Shown here one piece after another: positions 26,383 through 37,139 of a DNA stretch of 64,000 nucleotides. The notes below the pieces were generated by a model. The model saw only the letters and a list, made by a program, of their open reading frames with translations. It was not told where the DNA came from and searched no databases. This DNA comes from Nakamurella silvestris (GTDB lineage: Bacteria; Actinomycetota; Actinomycetes; Mycobacteriales; Nakamurellaceae). How positions within the stretch are numbered: the stretch's first letter is position 1; each line of letters begins with the position of its first letter. The position numbers were made by a program, and so were the translations under genes. The stretch lies in contig QXCQ01000209.1 of the NCBI GenBank assembly GCA_003576535.1, positions 20,871 through 84,870 on the forward strand. The letters are read 5' to 3'.

Positions 26383-26416
26383 CCGCCGAGGCGCAGGTCC
26401 ACCTGCGCCTCGGCGG
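26383..26416 (-). terminator. Strong hairpin after the PEBP gene
   Basis: Perfect 16-bp arms CCGCCGAGGCGCAGGT (26383-26398) and ACCTGCGCCTCGGCGG (26401-26416) with a 2-nt centre begin 5 bp beyond the stop of the PEBP gene on the minus strand. No U-tract follows. It should end PEBP transcription before the downstream hypothetical gene. Confidence 0.7.
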
Positions 26417-26420
26417 TCGC

Positions 26421-26963
26421 TCAGCGCTGGTAGGTCGGCACGATGATCGCCCGTGCCAGGGTGTGGAAGGCCAAGTTGAAGGCCACGGCCGCAGGCGTTG
26501 TCGTCCGGTCGACGCCCAGCGTCGGGGTGTCGACGGCGTGCACCACGAAGTAGTAGCGGTGTTCGCCGTCACCCTGCGGCGGGGCGGCACCGGCGTAGTC
26601 GGCGGTACCCATGTCGTTCCGGACATGGAAGGCCCCGTGCGGCAGACCGCGGTCCCCGGAGCCGACCCCCCGATTGAGATCGGTGGTGCTGAACGGCAGA
26701 TCGATGACGGTCCAGTGCCAGAAGCCCGACGGTGTCGGCGCATCCGGGTCGAAACAGCTGACCACGAACGACTTCGTCTGGATCGGGAAGCCCGACCAGG
26801 ACAGGTGCGGGGACTGGTTGCCGCCGTGCTGCCCCCCGCCGGAGAAGATGTGGTCGACCGCGAGTTCGCGGCCGTCGGTGATGTCGTCGCTGACCACCGT
26901 GAAACTCGGTACCGGTGGCAACTGGCTGTACGGATCGGCGGCCTTCGGTCGCTGCAGGGACAT
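26421..26963 (-). CDS. YbhB/YbcL-type PEBP (Raf kinase inhibitor-like) protein
   Basis: Phosphatidylethanolamine-binding-protein fold of 180 aa. The ligand-pocket motifs are clear: NQSPHLSWSGFP, CFDPDAPTPSGFWHW and GEHRYYFVVHAVD, with the final NLAFHTLARA helix. There is no signal peptide, so it is cytoplasmic. The ATG at 26963 has AAGGAG upstream. The bacterial role of this family is poorly defined. The stop is followed by a strong hairpin, so it is likely monocistronic. Confidence 0.9.
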   Translation of the reverse strand: MSLQRPKAADPYSQLPPVPSFTVVSDDITDGRELAVDHIFSGGGQHGGNQSPHLSWSGFPIQTKSFVVSCFDPDAPTPSGFWHWTVIDLPFSTTDLNRGVGSGDRGLPHGAFHVRNDMGTADYAGAAPPQGDGEHRYYFVVHAVDTPTLGVDRTTTPAAVAFNLAFHTLARAIIVPTYQR

Positions 26964-27110
26964 TGCTGTTCTCCTTCTGCCGGGGTGGGTCGTCGGGGTG
27001 GGGCTTCGGGTTCGGACGGGTCGGGGTCGGACGGTGCAGGGTCGGACGGTGCAGGGAATCGGGTGGACGGCCGTGGACCGGGCACTCTGTTCGGCGAGCC
27101 CGGGCCCCGG
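26964..27110. other. map-PEBP spacer with GTCGGACGGTGCAG repeats
   Basis: The 147-bp spacer contains two direct copies of GGTCGGACGGTGCAGG and several related GTCGGG runs. It should contain the PEBP promoter. No gene or clear terminator is seen. Confidence 0.4.
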
Positions 27111-27965
27111 CTACGGCAGGGTCAGGATCTCCGCGCCGGTGTCGGTGACCACCAGGGTGTGCTCGAACTGCGCGGTCCAGCTCTTGTCCCGGGTGGACAC
27201 CGTCCACCCGTCGCTCCACAGGTCCCAGGCGATCCCGCCGAGGGTGATCATCGGTTCGATGGTGAAGGTCATGCCCTTCTGGATCACGGTGTCCACCGAG
27301 GGCTCGTCGTAGTGGAGCACCACCAGGCCGGAGTGGAAGGTCGTCGCGATCCCGTGGCCGGTGTAGTCCCGCACCACCCCGTAGCCGAAACGCTGGGCGT
27401 AGGCCTCGATCACCCGGCCGACGACGTTCAGCGGCCGACCGGGTTTCACGGCCTTGATCGCGCGACGCAGGGACTCCTCGGTCCGTTCCACCAGGAGTCG
27501 GTTCTCCTCGCTGACGTCACCGGCGAGGAAGGTTGCGTTGGTGTCGCCGTGCACCCCGTTGATGTAGGCGGTGACGTCGATGTTGACGATGTCGCCGTCC
27601 TCGATGACGGTCTTGTCCGGGATCCCGTGGCAGATCACCTCGTTCAACGAGGTGCAGCAGGACTTCCAGAAGTTCTTGTACCCCAGCGTCGAGGGATAGG
27701 CGTGGTGGTCCAGCAGGTACTCGTGGCAGATCCGGTCGAGCTCGTCGGTGGTCACCCCGGGGGCGACGGCCTTGCCCGCCTCGGCCAGCGCCTGGGCGGC
27801 GATCCGACCGGCGATCCGCATCTTGTCGATGGTCTCCTCGGACTGCACCCAGGCCTCGTCACCCTCCTTGGCGGTCTTCTTGCCGACGTACTCCGGGCGG
27901 GGTATCGAGGCGGGGACGGTACGGATCGGGGTCTGTTCGGCAGAACTCAGCGGCGCGCGGGACAT
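27111..27965 (-). CDS. map: Type I methionine aminopeptidase
   Basis: It removes the N-terminal Met from nascent proteins. The metal ligands are in [20 protein letters not shown] (two Asp), [10 protein letters not shown] (His) and TFTIEPMI (Glu), with a further Glu at the C-terminus ([11 protein letters not shown]). The substrate His is in EVICHGIPD. The 284-aa length includes an N-terminal extension of about 40 residues (PRPEYVGKK) typical of mycobacterial MapB. A TAGGGT box six bases before the ATG and no ribosome-binding site suggest a leaderless transcript. The penicillin-binding protein gene ends 57 bp upstream. Confidence 0.95.
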   Translation of the reverse strand: MSRAPLSSAEQTPIRTVPASIPRPEYVGKKTAKEGDEAWVQSEETIDKMRIAGRIAAQALAEAGKAVAPGVTTDELDRICHEYLLDHHAYPSTLGYKNFWKSCCTSLNEVICHGIPDKTVIEDGDIVNIDVTAYINGVHGDTNATFLAGDVSEENRLLVERTEESLRRAIKAVKPGRPLNVVGRVIEAYAQRFGYGVVRDYTGHGIATTFHSGLVVLHYDEPSVDTVIQKGMTFTIEPMITLGGIAWDLWSDGWTVSTRDKSWTAQFEHTLVVTDTGAEILTLP

Positions 27966-27971
27966 GGGACC

Positions 27972-27977
27972 ACCCTA
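27972..27977 (-). promoter_or_regulatory. -10 box of map, probably leaderless
   Basis: TAGGGT (read 27977 to 27972), then GGTCCC, then the map ATG. The 6-bp gap and absent Shine-Dalgarno sequence match the mtr arrangement. Confidence 0.6.
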
Positions 27978-28022
27978 CGACCCTGCCGCTCGGCCACTGC
28001 CCGGCTGCCCCTGCCGCACGGG

Positions 28023-29885
28023 TCAGCCTGCGTCGAGGGCGGTGAGGAAATCGGAGATCACGGTGTTGGTGCGCCCGGAGGATTCGCCGCCGACGATCAG
28101 CGCGGCGAAGGCAAGATCGCCCCGGTATCCGACGGTCCAGGCGTGGGCGTGAATCTCACCCTTGTCGTTGCTGAATTCGGCCGTGCCGGTCTTGGCGTAG
28201 ACCTCCCCCAGCGGCGCGAGCACCTTGGCCGTGCCGTCGGTCACCACCGCCCGCATCAGGGTGCGGAGGCCACTGACGACGGTGTCGGGCAGCGGCGGTG
28301 CCGGCTGATCGACCTTCGTCTCGGTCCCGCGGATCAGGGTCGGGGTCGGCATGCCGCCGTTGGCGACGGTCGCGGCCATCAGGGCACTGGAGAACACGCT
28401 GGTCAGGATCACACCCTGACCGAACCCGTCCTCGGCCTGCTGGTTCACCGAGTCGGCGGGCGGGGCCTGTCCGGTCAGGGTGGTGATCCCCGGCACGACG
28501 AAGTCCAGCCCGATGCCGAAGGACTTCGCCGCCTTGGTCAGGGCGTCCTCGGGCAGGTCGACCGAGATCTGGGCGAAGGTGGTGTTGCAGGACTCGGCGA
28601 AGGCCTTGGTCAGGTCGACGGTTCCCAGGTCGAAACCCTCGAAGTTGGACACCGGGCGGACGTCGAAGGTCTTGGTGCCGGGGCATTCCACCTCGGTGGT
28701 GGGGGTCAGCTTCAGACCCTCGAACCCGGCGGTGGCGGTGACGATCTTGAAGGTCGAGCCCGGCGGGTACTGGCCCTGCAGCGCCATCGAGCCCTGGGCG
28801 TTGGCGGCGGCGTTCTGGGCCACGGCCAGGATCTCACCGGTGGAGGGCTGGATGGCCACCAGCATGGCCGGCTCCGGGATCGGGTTCAGCACGGTCTCGG
28901 CGGCGGTCTGGACCTTGGCGTCCAACGTCAGGGTGACCTTCTTCCCCGGAACCGCGGCCTGTTCCTGCAGGGTCGTCAGCTCCGCGCCCGAGGTGTCGAT
29001 GGTGACGATCCGCCAGCCGGGGGTGCCCTCGGTCATCTTGTCGGTGACCGGGGTGACCTCGGACAACAGAGCTTTGGCGAAATCCCGGGTCGGCGGCAGG
29101 TTGCGCACGGTCGAGGGGGTGCTCACACCGGGGATCGCCGCCAGGGCGGTCTGCACGGTGTTGAAGTCGCTCTCCCGCAGGTTGATGATCGTGTACCCCT
29201 GATCGGCATCGGCCTTGCCGATGTCGGTGGCGAGGATCTTCGGATCGAGGGTCGGATCGAATTTCTTCAGGATCCCGACCAGGGTGGTGCTGGTCGCCGC
29301 GACGTCGGTCATCTCACCCGGGAGGGCGACCACGCTGAACACCCGGACCGGCGAGACGATCTGGGCGTTGCTGCGGTCCACCAGGGACCCGGTCTCGGTC
29401 GGGGTGGTGCGGACGACGACGGTCTGCTGCGGGCCGAGTTCCGGATGGATGTTCGTGCTGGCCCACTTCAGCTTCCAGGCCGAGCCCTGTTGCACCCATT
29501 GCCAGGTGACGTCGTAGGACCAGGAGCCCGCCATCGGCAGCTCCCAGGTCACGGTCGCGGTCGAGGAGGCCGTGGTCTGGGAGGTCCGGCTGACCGCGCC
29601 GGGAACCACGGTGAACTTCGTCGGTTCGAGGTCTCCGGACACCTTGTCGAGGGCCTGGCCGGCCGCGGCAGGATCCGTCGTCAACTTTCCGGCCGCAGCC
29701 GTGTCCCCGGCCTGCCACGCCTTCGCATACGCTGCCGCCTCGGTACCGGGGTCGGGCAGGGTGACCGTGTTGTCCGGCGTACCGGAGGTGCAGGCACCCA
29801 GGAGCAGCAGCACCACCAGGGCCAGGGCCGCCGAGGCCGGCACACGGTGCCGCGCGCGCGGGCGGTGGGATCGAATGGCACTCAC
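28023..29885 (-). CDS. Class B penicillin-binding protein with NTF2-like domain (lipoprotein)
   Basis: A transpeptidase of peptidoglycan cross-linking, of the Rv2864c/MecA_N type. The GTG at 29885 gives a signal sequence whose lipobox LLLGAC places a lipidated Cys near residue 31. An NTF2-like MecA_N domain (about 45-160) is followed by the PBP dimerisation region and a transpeptidase domain with S377 in STFK, SCN in ESCNTTFAQ and K565 in KTGT. All three catalytic motifs are intact. Length is 620 aa. GATACT at 29897-29892, six bases before the start, could be its -10 box. The very long frame extending upstream into the GNAT gene is a shadow. Confidence 0.92.
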   Translation of the reverse strand: MSAIRSHRPRARHRVPASAALALVVLLLLGACTSGTPDNTVTLPDPGTEAAAYAKAWQAGDTAAAGKLTTDPAAAGQALDKVSGDLEPTKFTVVPGAVSRTSQTTASSTATVTWELPMAGSWSYDVTWQWVQQGSAWKLKWASTNIHPELGPQQTVVVRTTPTETGSLVDRSNAQIVSPVRVFSVVALPGEMTDVAATSTTLVGILKKFDPTLDPKILATDIGKADADQGYTIINLRESDFNTVQTALAAIPGVSTPSTVRNLPPTRDFAKALLSEVTPVTDKMTEGTPGWRIVTIDTSGAELTTLQEQAAVPGKKVTLTLDAKVQTAAETVLNPIPEPAMLVAIQPSTGEILAVAQNAAANAQGSMALQGQYPPGSTFKIVTATAGFEGLKLTPTTEVECPGTKTFDVRPVSNFEGFDLGTVDLTKAFAESCNTTFAQISVDLPEDALTKAAKSFGIGLDFVVPGITTLTGQAPPADSVNQQAEDGFGQGVILTSVFSSALMAATVANGGMPTPTLIRGTETKVDQPAPPLPDTVVSGLRTLMRAVVTDGTAKVLAPLGEVYAKTGTAEFSNDKGEIHAHAWTVGYRGDLAFAALIVGGESSGRTNTVISDFLTALDAG

Positions 29886-29991
29886 CTTCCCAGTATCCCG
29901 ACACCCTCCGACAATCGAGGCCTTCGACGCTCCGCGCCGCAGGCCCACCACCCGGGAGAGGGATAAACCCTCCGGGCCCGGCCGACGCGCA

Positions 29992-30051
29992 TCCTGCGGC
30001 GGGACATGCGCAGATGTGAACGCTCTCACCTGCGCGTATCCCACCGCGGGA
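29992..30051. repeat. Family-2 hairpin repeat (60 bp), copy C
   Basis: Arms containing GGGACATGCGCAG and CTGCGCGTATCCC and a 16-nt loop beginning ATGTGAACGC. The C/G change in one arm (GACATG opposite CGTATC) alters pairing while the loop core is kept. It lies in the tandem spacer between the GNAT gene and the PBP gene, both on the minus strand. Confidence 0.85.
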
Positions 30052-30079
30052 TGCCCAAGGACCAGCCGGAACAGCCCAC

Positions 30080-30940
30080 CTAGAACAGCACCGAGGCGAA
30101 GGTCGCCACCTGCTCGAAACCCACCCGCTCGTACACCCGGCGGGCGGCGGTGTTGAAGTCGTTGACGTACAGCACGGGAGTACGCCCCATGCCGTCCTGG
30201 ACCGCCCGGACCACGGCGGCCATCCCGGTGGAACCGACCCCCTGTCCGCGCAGGTCCGGATGGACCCACACCCCCTGGATCATCGCCGCGGTGTCCGAGG
30301 CCGACCCCACCTCGGCCTTGAACACCACCTCGTCGCCGTCGAACATGACGAAGGCGCGGCCGGCGGCGATCAGGTCGGACAGCCGTCGTCGGTAGCTCCT
30401 TCCGCCGTCACCGGCCCGGGGATCGGTGCCCACCTCCTCGGTGAACATGGCCACGGCCGCCGGGTAGTAGGCGTCCAGATCCGATGCTCTGGCATGACGT
30501 ACCCGGGGGTCGGGGTGGACCAGTGGCGGGGCGGTGCACACCAGCAGCGGCTGGTTCTCCCGGACCGAGCGGGCCCGTCCCCACTGCGGCTGGACCAGCT
30601 CCCACAACGGGAGCACCAGCTCGGCCCGGCCCACGATGGAGGCACTGCGGCGGCCGTGCCTGCCCGCCACCGAGGCGAAGGCGCGGATCGCCCGGGCGTC
30701 ACCGGACAGCGGGATCAGGTTGCTGCCGAAATAACACAGACCGGCCCGGCCGCCGGACACCCCCCAGAGCTGGCCGCCCAGGCCCTCGTTGTCCATCCCG
30801 CATTCGTCGAACCGCGCCGCCACCAGGCAGCTCGCGTACGGATCGGCGCGCAGCACCGCATCGACGGTCTCGGCATGCCCGGGCCCCAGCGAACGCGCAC
30901 TCAGCGCGGTCAACATCGACCCGAACCCCGAGGCGGTCAC
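30080..30940 (-). CDS. GNAT acetyltransferase with DUF4081 N-terminal domain
   Basis: A 286-aa protein whose position directly after ispG and whose shape match M. tuberculosis Rv2867c. The N-terminal half (about 1-150, GLGGQLWGVSGGRAGLCYFG) is the DUF4081-type domain; the C-terminal half is a GNAT fold with GVWVHPDLRGQGVGSTGMAAV as the acetyl-CoA loop and RRVYERVGFEQV at the end. GTG at 30940 begins 12 bp after the ispG stop; an ATG at 30916 is an alternative. It is probably co-transcribed with dxr-rseP-ispG. The substrate is unknown. Confidence 0.85.
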   Translation of the reverse strand: MTASGFGSMLTALSARSLGPGHAETVDAVLRADPYASCLVAARFDECGMDNEGLGGQLWGVSGGRAGLCYFGSNLIPLSGDARAIRAFASVAGRHGRRSASIVGRAELVLPLWELVQPQWGRARSVRENQPLLVCTAPPLVHPDPRVRHARASDLDAYYPAAVAMFTEEVGTDPRAGDGGRSYRRRLSDLIAAGRAFVMFDGDEVVFKAEVGSASDTAAMIQGVWVHPDLRGQGVGSTGMAAVVRAVQDGMGRTPVLYVNDFNTAARRVYERVGFEQVATFASVLF

Positions 30941-30951
30941 GGCCGGTGCCC

Positions 30952-32142
<1,191 letters not shown>

Positions 32143-32214
32143 GACTTTCGACTTCCTTCGTGTTTCGTCAGATTTTCGCACGTGCAGGTCAACTGCGGCA
32201 GACCGCGAAACGGG

Positions 32215-33519
32215 TCAGCCGAACAGTTTCACCGGGTTGACCACGTCGGCGACGAAGGTCAGGACGGTGAGCCCTATGAACAACAATGCCACCACATAGG
32301 CCACCGGCATCAGTTTCGCCACGTCGAAGGGGCCGGGATCGGCCCGTTTGAACACCTTGGCGAAGCCCCGCCGGATCCATTCGATGACGGCGCCGAGGAT
32401 GTGTCCACCGTCCAGGGGCAGCAACGGCAGCAGGTTCAGCAGGAACAAGCTCATGTTGAAACCGGCCAGGAGCTGCAGGAACAGCATCAGTTTGTCGGTG
32501 CCGGTGGTGTCCAGGGAGAGGATCTCCCCGGAGATCCGGCCCGCTCCGACGATGCCGACGGGTGAATCGGCGTCCCGCGGGGCGTCGTCGAAGATCGCCG
32601 TCCACAGGGCCGGGATCCGGGCCGGGATGCCGACGACGGCCTTCGCCGCCCGGCCGATGAAATCACCGGTGGTGGTCACGGCGGCCCCGAAGGACTGGGA
32701 GACGTATTCCTGGTCCGGGCCGACCCCCAGGAAACCGACGGTGGCGATACCGGTGGTCACCCCGTCGACGATGATGTTCCGCTGGGTGGAGATGATCGGG
32801 ATGGTGGTGGTCTGGACCGTGCCGCCGCGCTCGTAGCTGACCGCCACCGTCCGGCCGCCGGCCTTGGCGATCAGGTCGCGCATCTGGTCCCAGTCCGTCA
32901 CGGTGACACCGTCGAAGGTGAGGAACTTGTCGCCCGGCAGCAGACCGGCCTGGGCGGCCGGGGTCGCCGGATCCGAGGGAAGGCAGTCGGTGCGGGTCTC
33001 GGTCGCCGGGATCACACACTTGGACACCGAGCTGATCGTGGGCACACTCGTCGGGACGCCGATCCCCACCAGCAGGACGGCGAAGATCCCGACCGCCAGG
33101 ACCAGGTTCATGAACGGGCCGGCGAACATGATCACGATGCGTTTGAACGGGTGCAGCTGGTAGAACTGGCGGCCGTCATCGGTGACGGCGACCTGCTGCC
33201 GGTCGGAGTTGCGGGTGTCCTCGACCATCTGCCGGAAGATGCCGACCGGCCCCTGGGCGGTGGTCATGCTCCGCTGGCGGCCGTCCTTGCCCGGAGGCAC
33301 CATGCCGACCATCCGGATGTACCCGCCGAGCGGGATCGCCTTGACCCCGTACTCGGTCTCCCCCACCTGTTTGGACCACAGGGTCTTGCCGAAACCGACC
33401 ATGTACTGGGTGGTCCGGACCTTGAAGAGCTTGGCGAAGGTCAGATGGCCGAGCTCGTGCCAGGCGATCGAGAAGATCAGGCCGACCATAAACAGCAGAA
33501 TGCCGATCGCGGTCCACAT
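32215..33519 (-). CDS. rseP: RseP/Rip1-type site-2 intramembrane zinc protease
   Basis: A membrane metalloprotease that performs the second cut of membrane anti-sigma factors. The zinc motif HELGH (residues 21-25) lies in the first transmembrane helix and the third ligand motif NLLPLLPLDGGHI near residue 375. A PDZ-like domain (about 180-270, AGLLPGDKFLTFDG) lies between. Four transmembrane segments are expected. Its ATG overlaps the dxr stop by one base (TGATG). Membrane anti-sigma candidates in this window include the protein at 21488, but a link is only a hypothesis. Confidence 0.95.
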   Translation of the reverse strand: MWTAIGILLFMVGLIFSIAWHELGHLTFAKLFKVRTTQYMVGFGKTLWSKQVGETEYGVKAIPLGGYIRMVGMVPPGKDGRQRSMTTAQGPVGIFRQMVEDTRNSDRQQVAVTDDGRQFYQLHPFKRIVIMFAGPFMNLVLAVGIFAVLLVGIGVPTSVPTISSVSKCVIPATETRTDCLPSDPATPAAQAGLLPGDKFLTFDGVTVTDWDQMRDLIAKAGGRTVAVSYERGGTVQTTTIPIISTQRNIIVDGVTTGIATVGFLGVGPDQEYVSQSFGAAVTTTGDFIGRAAKAVVGIPARIPALWTAIFDDAPRDADSPVGIVGAGRISGEILSLDTTGTDKLMLFLQLLAGFNMSLFLLNLLPLLPLDGGHILGAVIEWIRRGFAKVFKRADPGPFDVAKLMPVAYVVALLFIGLTVLTFVADVVNPVKLFG

Positions 33520-34718
33520 CAGCGGGTTGCTCCCTGCGTCACGGTCGAATGTTCGGGCAGGAGGTGCCGGGCGCGGCTGCGTGCCCAGTCCTCCGCGTCC
33601 AGGACGTCATCGATCGACGACGGGTTGCGTGTGAAGTCGCTCTCCGCCGCGGCGAGCACCTCTTCCAGGATCCGGGTGATCCCGCCGAAGGTGAGCCGGT
33701 CGTCCAGGAAGGCCCCGACGGCCTCCTCGTTGGCGGCGTTGAACACCGCGGGCATCAGTCCCCCGGCGGTGCCGGCCGCCCGGGCCAGGTTCAGCGCCGG
33801 GAAGGCCTCATGGTCGACGGGTTCGAAGGTCCAGGTCGCCGGAGAACCGAAGTCGCAGGCCTTCGCCACATACGACAACCGGTGCGGCCAGCCGAGTCCC
33901 AACGCCACCGGCAGGTGCATGTCCGGCGGGCTGGCCTGAGCCATGGTGCTGCCGTCGACGAAGGTGACCATCGAGTGGATCACGGACTGCGGGTGGACCA
34001 CCACGTCGATCTGCGGGTAGTCGATGTCGAAGAGCAGCCGGGCCTCGATGACTTCCAGCCCCTTGTTGACGAGAGTGGCCGAATTCACGGTGACCACCGG
34101 CCCCATCGCCCACGTGGGGTGGGCGAGGGCCTGGGCGCGGGTGGCCGAGGCGACCTCCTGCCGGGTCCGGCCGCGGAAGGGCCCGCCGGAGGCGGTCAGC
34201 ACCAGCTTCGCCACCTCCTGGTCGGTCCCGCTGCGCAGGGCCTGGGCCAGGGCGGAGTGCTCGGAATCCACCGGCACGATCTGCCCGGGCGCGGCCGCTC
34301 CGGTGACCAGGCTGCCGCCGGCGACCAGGGACTCCTTGTTGGCCAGGGCCAGGACCCGACCGGCGGCCAGCGCCGCCAGGGTCGGTCCCAGGCCCACCGA
34401 ACCGGTGATCGCGTTGAGGACCAGGTCGGCATCGGTGGTGGCCACCAGTTCGGTCGCGGCCTCCGGGCCGGTGAGGACCGTGCGGCCGGGCAGGTCGGGG
34501 CCGGTGCCGGTGGCGACCGCGATCCTGGCGTCACCGAATTCGGTGGCCTGGGCGGTCAGCAGCTCCAGGCTCGAGCCGCCGGCGGACAGCCCGACCACCT
34601 CGAACAGGTCCGGGTGGAGCCGGATGATGTCGAGGGCCTGGGTGCCGACGGAGCCGGTGGAACCCAGGATGACGACGCGACGGGGGAAGGTGGGGAACTC
34701 GAATGGCACGTCGGCCAT
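33519..34718 (-). CDS. dxr: 1-deoxy-D-xylulose 5-phosphate reductoisomerase
   Basis: Second enzyme of the MEP isoprenoid pathway, converting DXP to MEP with NADPH. The NADPH loop [16 protein letters not shown] is at residues 16-31; [12 protein letters not shown] and VDSEHSAL carry the catalytic/metal residues, and [19 protein letters not shown] is the flexible-loop region. The length of 399 aa is usual. GGAG five bases before the ATG is a good ribosome-binding site. It is the first gene of dxr-rseP-ispG-GNAT. A DUF2631 gene is divergent from it. Confidence 0.96.
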   Translation of the reverse strand: MADVPFEFPTFPRRVVILGSTGSVGTQALDIIRLHPDLFEVVGLSAGGSSLELLTAQATEFGDARIAVATGTGPDLPGRTVLTGPEAATELVATTDADLVLNAITGSVGLGPTLAALAAGRVLALANKESLVAGGSLVTGAAAPGQIVPVDSEHSALAQALRSGTDQEVAKLVLTASGGPFRGRTRQEVASATRAQALAHPTWAMGPVVTVNSATLVNKGLEVIEARLLFDIDYPQIDVVVHPQSVIHSMVTFVDGSTMAQASPPDMHLPVALGLGWPHRLSYVAKACDFGSPATWTFEPVDHEAFPALNLARAAGTAGGLMPAVFNAANEEAVGAFLDDRLTFGGITRILEEVLAAAESDFTRNPSSIDDVLDAEDWARSRARHLLPEHSTVTQGATR

Positions 34719-34895
34719 TGTGCTCCAAAATCGGACCCTCCCGGTGCCTTTCCGTGGGTCCGGCGCTCCGAGGGGGCCAGTTCATGCGAAAATGACAGGG
34801 ATTCCAGGGTCGACTGCCGAACTCCCACCTCGGGGGGCCTTCGACCCGGGTGTCCGTTCAGCCGATCAACGCTTTTTATGTACCAGGAGGACCCG

Positions 34896-35243
34896 GTGGC
34901 CAGCACCTCGCTCGAGAAGCACGAGGCGGACCATTCCGCCGGCCACGGCGCGCACGCCGACGGTCACGGCGAGGTCGCCCACGTCTCACACGCCCCGGTG
35001 GTGTCCTACAACCCGGACGCCCCCAGCGAGGAGTGGGGCTGGCACGGGGAATGGCGCCAGTTCGCCCCCAAGGGCAGCCGCATCCTGCTGTGGTTCTTCA
35101 CCCTCAGCATCTTCGTCATGCTCCTGGGCAACCACGTCTCCCACACGGAGGACTGGTACCTGGTCCTGACCGGCGGCATCATGGTGATCTGGTTGCTGCG
35201 GTACGAGGCCCGGCTGCGTCACGAGCGCAAGCGCCGCCCCTGA
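34896..35243 (+). CDS. DUF2631 membrane protein
   Basis: A 115-residue protein starting at a GTG preceded by AGGAGG at ideal spacing. The N-terminal third is His/Ala-rich (HEADHSAGHGAHADGHGEVAH, a stretch that could bind metal), followed by PSEEWGWHGEWRQFAPKGSR and two transmembrane helices (ILLWFFTLSIFVMLLGNH and WYLVLTGGIMVIWLLRY), then a basic end. This is the DUF2631 pattern of actinobacteria (Rv2876-like). It lies divergent from dxr. Function is unknown. Confidence 0.85.
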   Translation: MASTSLEKHEADHSAGHGAHADGHGEVAHVSHAPVVSYNPDAPSEEWGWHGEWRQFAPKGSRILLWFFTLSIFVMLLGNHVSHTEDWYLVLTGGIMVIWLLRYEARLRHERKRRP

Positions 35244-35269
35244 GCCGTTACGGCCCCCCTGAGTTCCCG

Positions 35270-35329
35270 TCCCGCGGTGGGATATGCGCAGTTGTGAACG
35301 CTGCCAACTGCGCATATCCCGCCGCAGGA
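35270..35329. repeat. Family-2 hairpin repeat (60 bp), copy D
   Basis: 22-bp arms containing GGGATATGCGCAG and CTGCGCATATCCC and a 16-nt loop TTGTGAACGCTGCCAA. It lies in a tandem spacer between the DUF2631 gene and the ABC operon, both on the plus strand. Confidence 0.85.
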
Positions 35330-35436
35330 TGAAGATGTTCGCCAGCTGCTCACCCGTCGACCCATGACGGATGTCATGGGCAGGTGATGATGTTCGGCCG
35401 CCCGCGCGGCCCGCTCCGGGTCACAGACTCGGACCC

Positions 35437-36402
35437 ATGAACAATTCCGACATCGCCCCGGCAGTGCGGCTGTCCGGGCTCGACAAGTCCTTCGGCGCGG
35501 TGCACGCCGTGCGCGGGGTGGATCTGACGGTTCGTCCCGGCGAAGTGGTCGCCTTCCTGGGGCACAACGGTGCAGGCAAGTCGACCACCATCGACATGCT
35601 CCTGGGACTCACCACCCCCGACCGCGGCACCGTCCACCTCTTCGGGACCGACGCCCGGGCGGCCGTCGTCGGCGGCCGGGTCGGCGCGATGCTGCAGTCC
35701 GGCGCGCTCCTCCCCGACGTCACGGTGCGACAGCTGCTGACCACCTTCGCCGCCCTGCACCGCTCACCCCTGTCCGTCGGCGAGACCCTCGAACGCGCCG
35801 GCATCACCGACATCGCCGCGACGAAGACGACAGCCCTGTCCGGCGGCCAGGCCCAACGGGTCCGGTTCGCCCTCGCCCTGGTGCCCGACCCCGACCTGCT
35901 GGTGCTCGACGAGCCCACCGTGGCCATGGACGTCGAGATCCGACGGGCCTTCTGGGCCTCGATGCGCGAGTACAGCGCCGCCGGGCGCACGGTCCTCTTC
36001 GCCACCCACTACCTGGAGGAGGCGGACGATTTCGCCGACCGGGTGGTGGTGCTCGCCGAGGGACGGGTGGTCGCCGACGGCACCGGAGCCTCCATCAAGG
36101 CCCTGGTCGGACACCGGACGGTCACCGTCACCCTGGATCCGCGGGACACCGACGGACTCGACTCGCTGCCCGGTGTGACCGCCGTCGACCGTCGTGGTGA
36201 CACCTACCTGCTCCGCTGCACCGACTCCGACCTGACCATCCGGGCGCTGCTGGCCGCACGGGCCGACGCGCGCGAGATCAGCATCACCTCGGCGAATCTG
36301 GAGGATGCCTTCCTGGCCCTCACCGATCCGCACCGGGCCGACGCCCCGACCTCCCCGCAGACCTCCCGCACGGACACACCGAAGAACGGGGCCCTCCGAT
36401 GA
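35437..36402 (+). CDS. ABC exporter ATP-binding protein
   Basis: ATPase subunit of an ABC-2 type exporter. Walker A is GHNGAGKST, the signature LSGGQAQRV, Walker B LLVLDEPT, and the H-loop ATHYLEEADDFADR. The family is the drug/antibiotic-resistance or NatA-like group with a short C-terminal domain (about 225-321). The ATG at 35437 is preferred. The gene overlaps the permease gene by 4 bp (ATGA), and this coupling continues through the histidine kinase and the response regulator, so the four form one tightly linked operon. Confidence 0.92.
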   Translation: MNNSDIAPAVRLSGLDKSFGAVHAVRGVDLTVRPGEVVAFLGHNGAGKSTTIDMLLGLTTPDRGTVHLFGTDARAAVVGGRVGAMLQSGALLPDVTVRQLLTTFAALHRSPLSVGETLERAGITDIAATKTTALSGGQAQRVRFALALVPDPDLLVLDEPTVAMDVEIRRAFWASMREYSAAGRTVLFATHYLEEADDFADRVVVLAEGRVVADGTGASIKALVGHRTVTVTLDPRDTDGLDSLPGVTAVDRRGDTYLLRCTDSDLTIRALLAARADAREISITSANLEDAFLALTDPHRADAPTSPQTSRTDTPKNGALR

Positions 36403-37139
36403 CCATGACCGTCAACTACACCCTGCTGTCCGCGCGGACGACCTTCGCCAACGCCCGGTTCGTGATCTTCACCGTGGCCCTGCCGTTGGTGATGTTCCTG
36501 CTGTTCTCGAGCCTCTACGGCGACCAGGGGTCGGAGGGCGGGATCAGCGTCACCGCCTATCTGATGGTGTCGATGGCCTGTTACGGCGGCATCGGCGCGG
36601 CGATCAACAGCGGTGCCAGGGTCGCCGTCGAACGACAGACGGGGTGGAACCGGCAGCTACGGCTGACCGCGCTGAGCCCGACCTCCTACCTGGTGGCCAA
36701 GGCCGCTGTGTCGATGCTGGTCGCCCTGCCTGCGATCATCCTCGTCTTCCTGGCCGGGGCGATCACCCGTGGTGTGGAACTGCCCGCCACCACCTGGCTG
36801 CTCACGGGGCTGGCCGTCTGGCTCGGGCTGATCCCGTTCGCCGTCCTCGGGCTGGTGATCGGCAGCCTCGGCACCGTCGACGCGGTCCAGCCGATCACCA
36901 TGCTCGTGTTCATCGGCATGTCGATCCTCGGCGGCCTGTGGTTCCCGGTCAGCCAGTTCTCCCCCTTCCTCCACGGGGTCGCCAAGGTGCTTCCCTCGTA
37001 CTGGATCGGCGAGGTCGGGCGGGAGGTCCTGGCCGGTTCCGGGGTCCCGCCCGCCGCTGTCGCGGTCCTCCTGGCCTGGACGATCGGCCTGGGTGTGGTC
37101 GGTGCCGCCACCTACCGCAGGAGCGGCGCCCGCCGATGA
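36399..37139 (+). CDS. ABC-2 type exporter permease
   Basis: A 246-residue integral membrane protein with six hydrophobic segments and the ABC-2 pattern (PLVMFLLFSSLY near the N-terminus; a long helical core; SILGGLWFPVSQFSPFLHGVAKVLPSYW and a final TM). It should form the channel for the ATPase encoded just upstream. No substrate is evident. Its start and stop both overlap neighbours by 4 bp. Confidence 0.9.
   Translation: MTMTVNYTLLSARTTFANARFVIFTVALPLVMFLLFSSLYGDQGSEGGISVTAYLMVSMACYGGIGAAINSGARVAVERQTGWNRQLRLTALSPTSYLVAKAAVSMLVALPAIILVFLAGAITRGVELPATTWLLTGLAVWLGLIPFAVLGLVIGSLGTVDAVQPITMLVFIGMSILGGLWFPVSQFSPFLHGVAKVLPSYWIGEVGREVLAGSGVPPAAVAVLLAWTIGLGVVGAATYRRSGARR

Noticed and set aside
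26277..29966. 1229-codon plus-strand open frame
   Set aside because: It runs antisense to the PEBP, map and PBP genes, all with intact catalytic motifs. High GC suppresses stop codons on the other strand.
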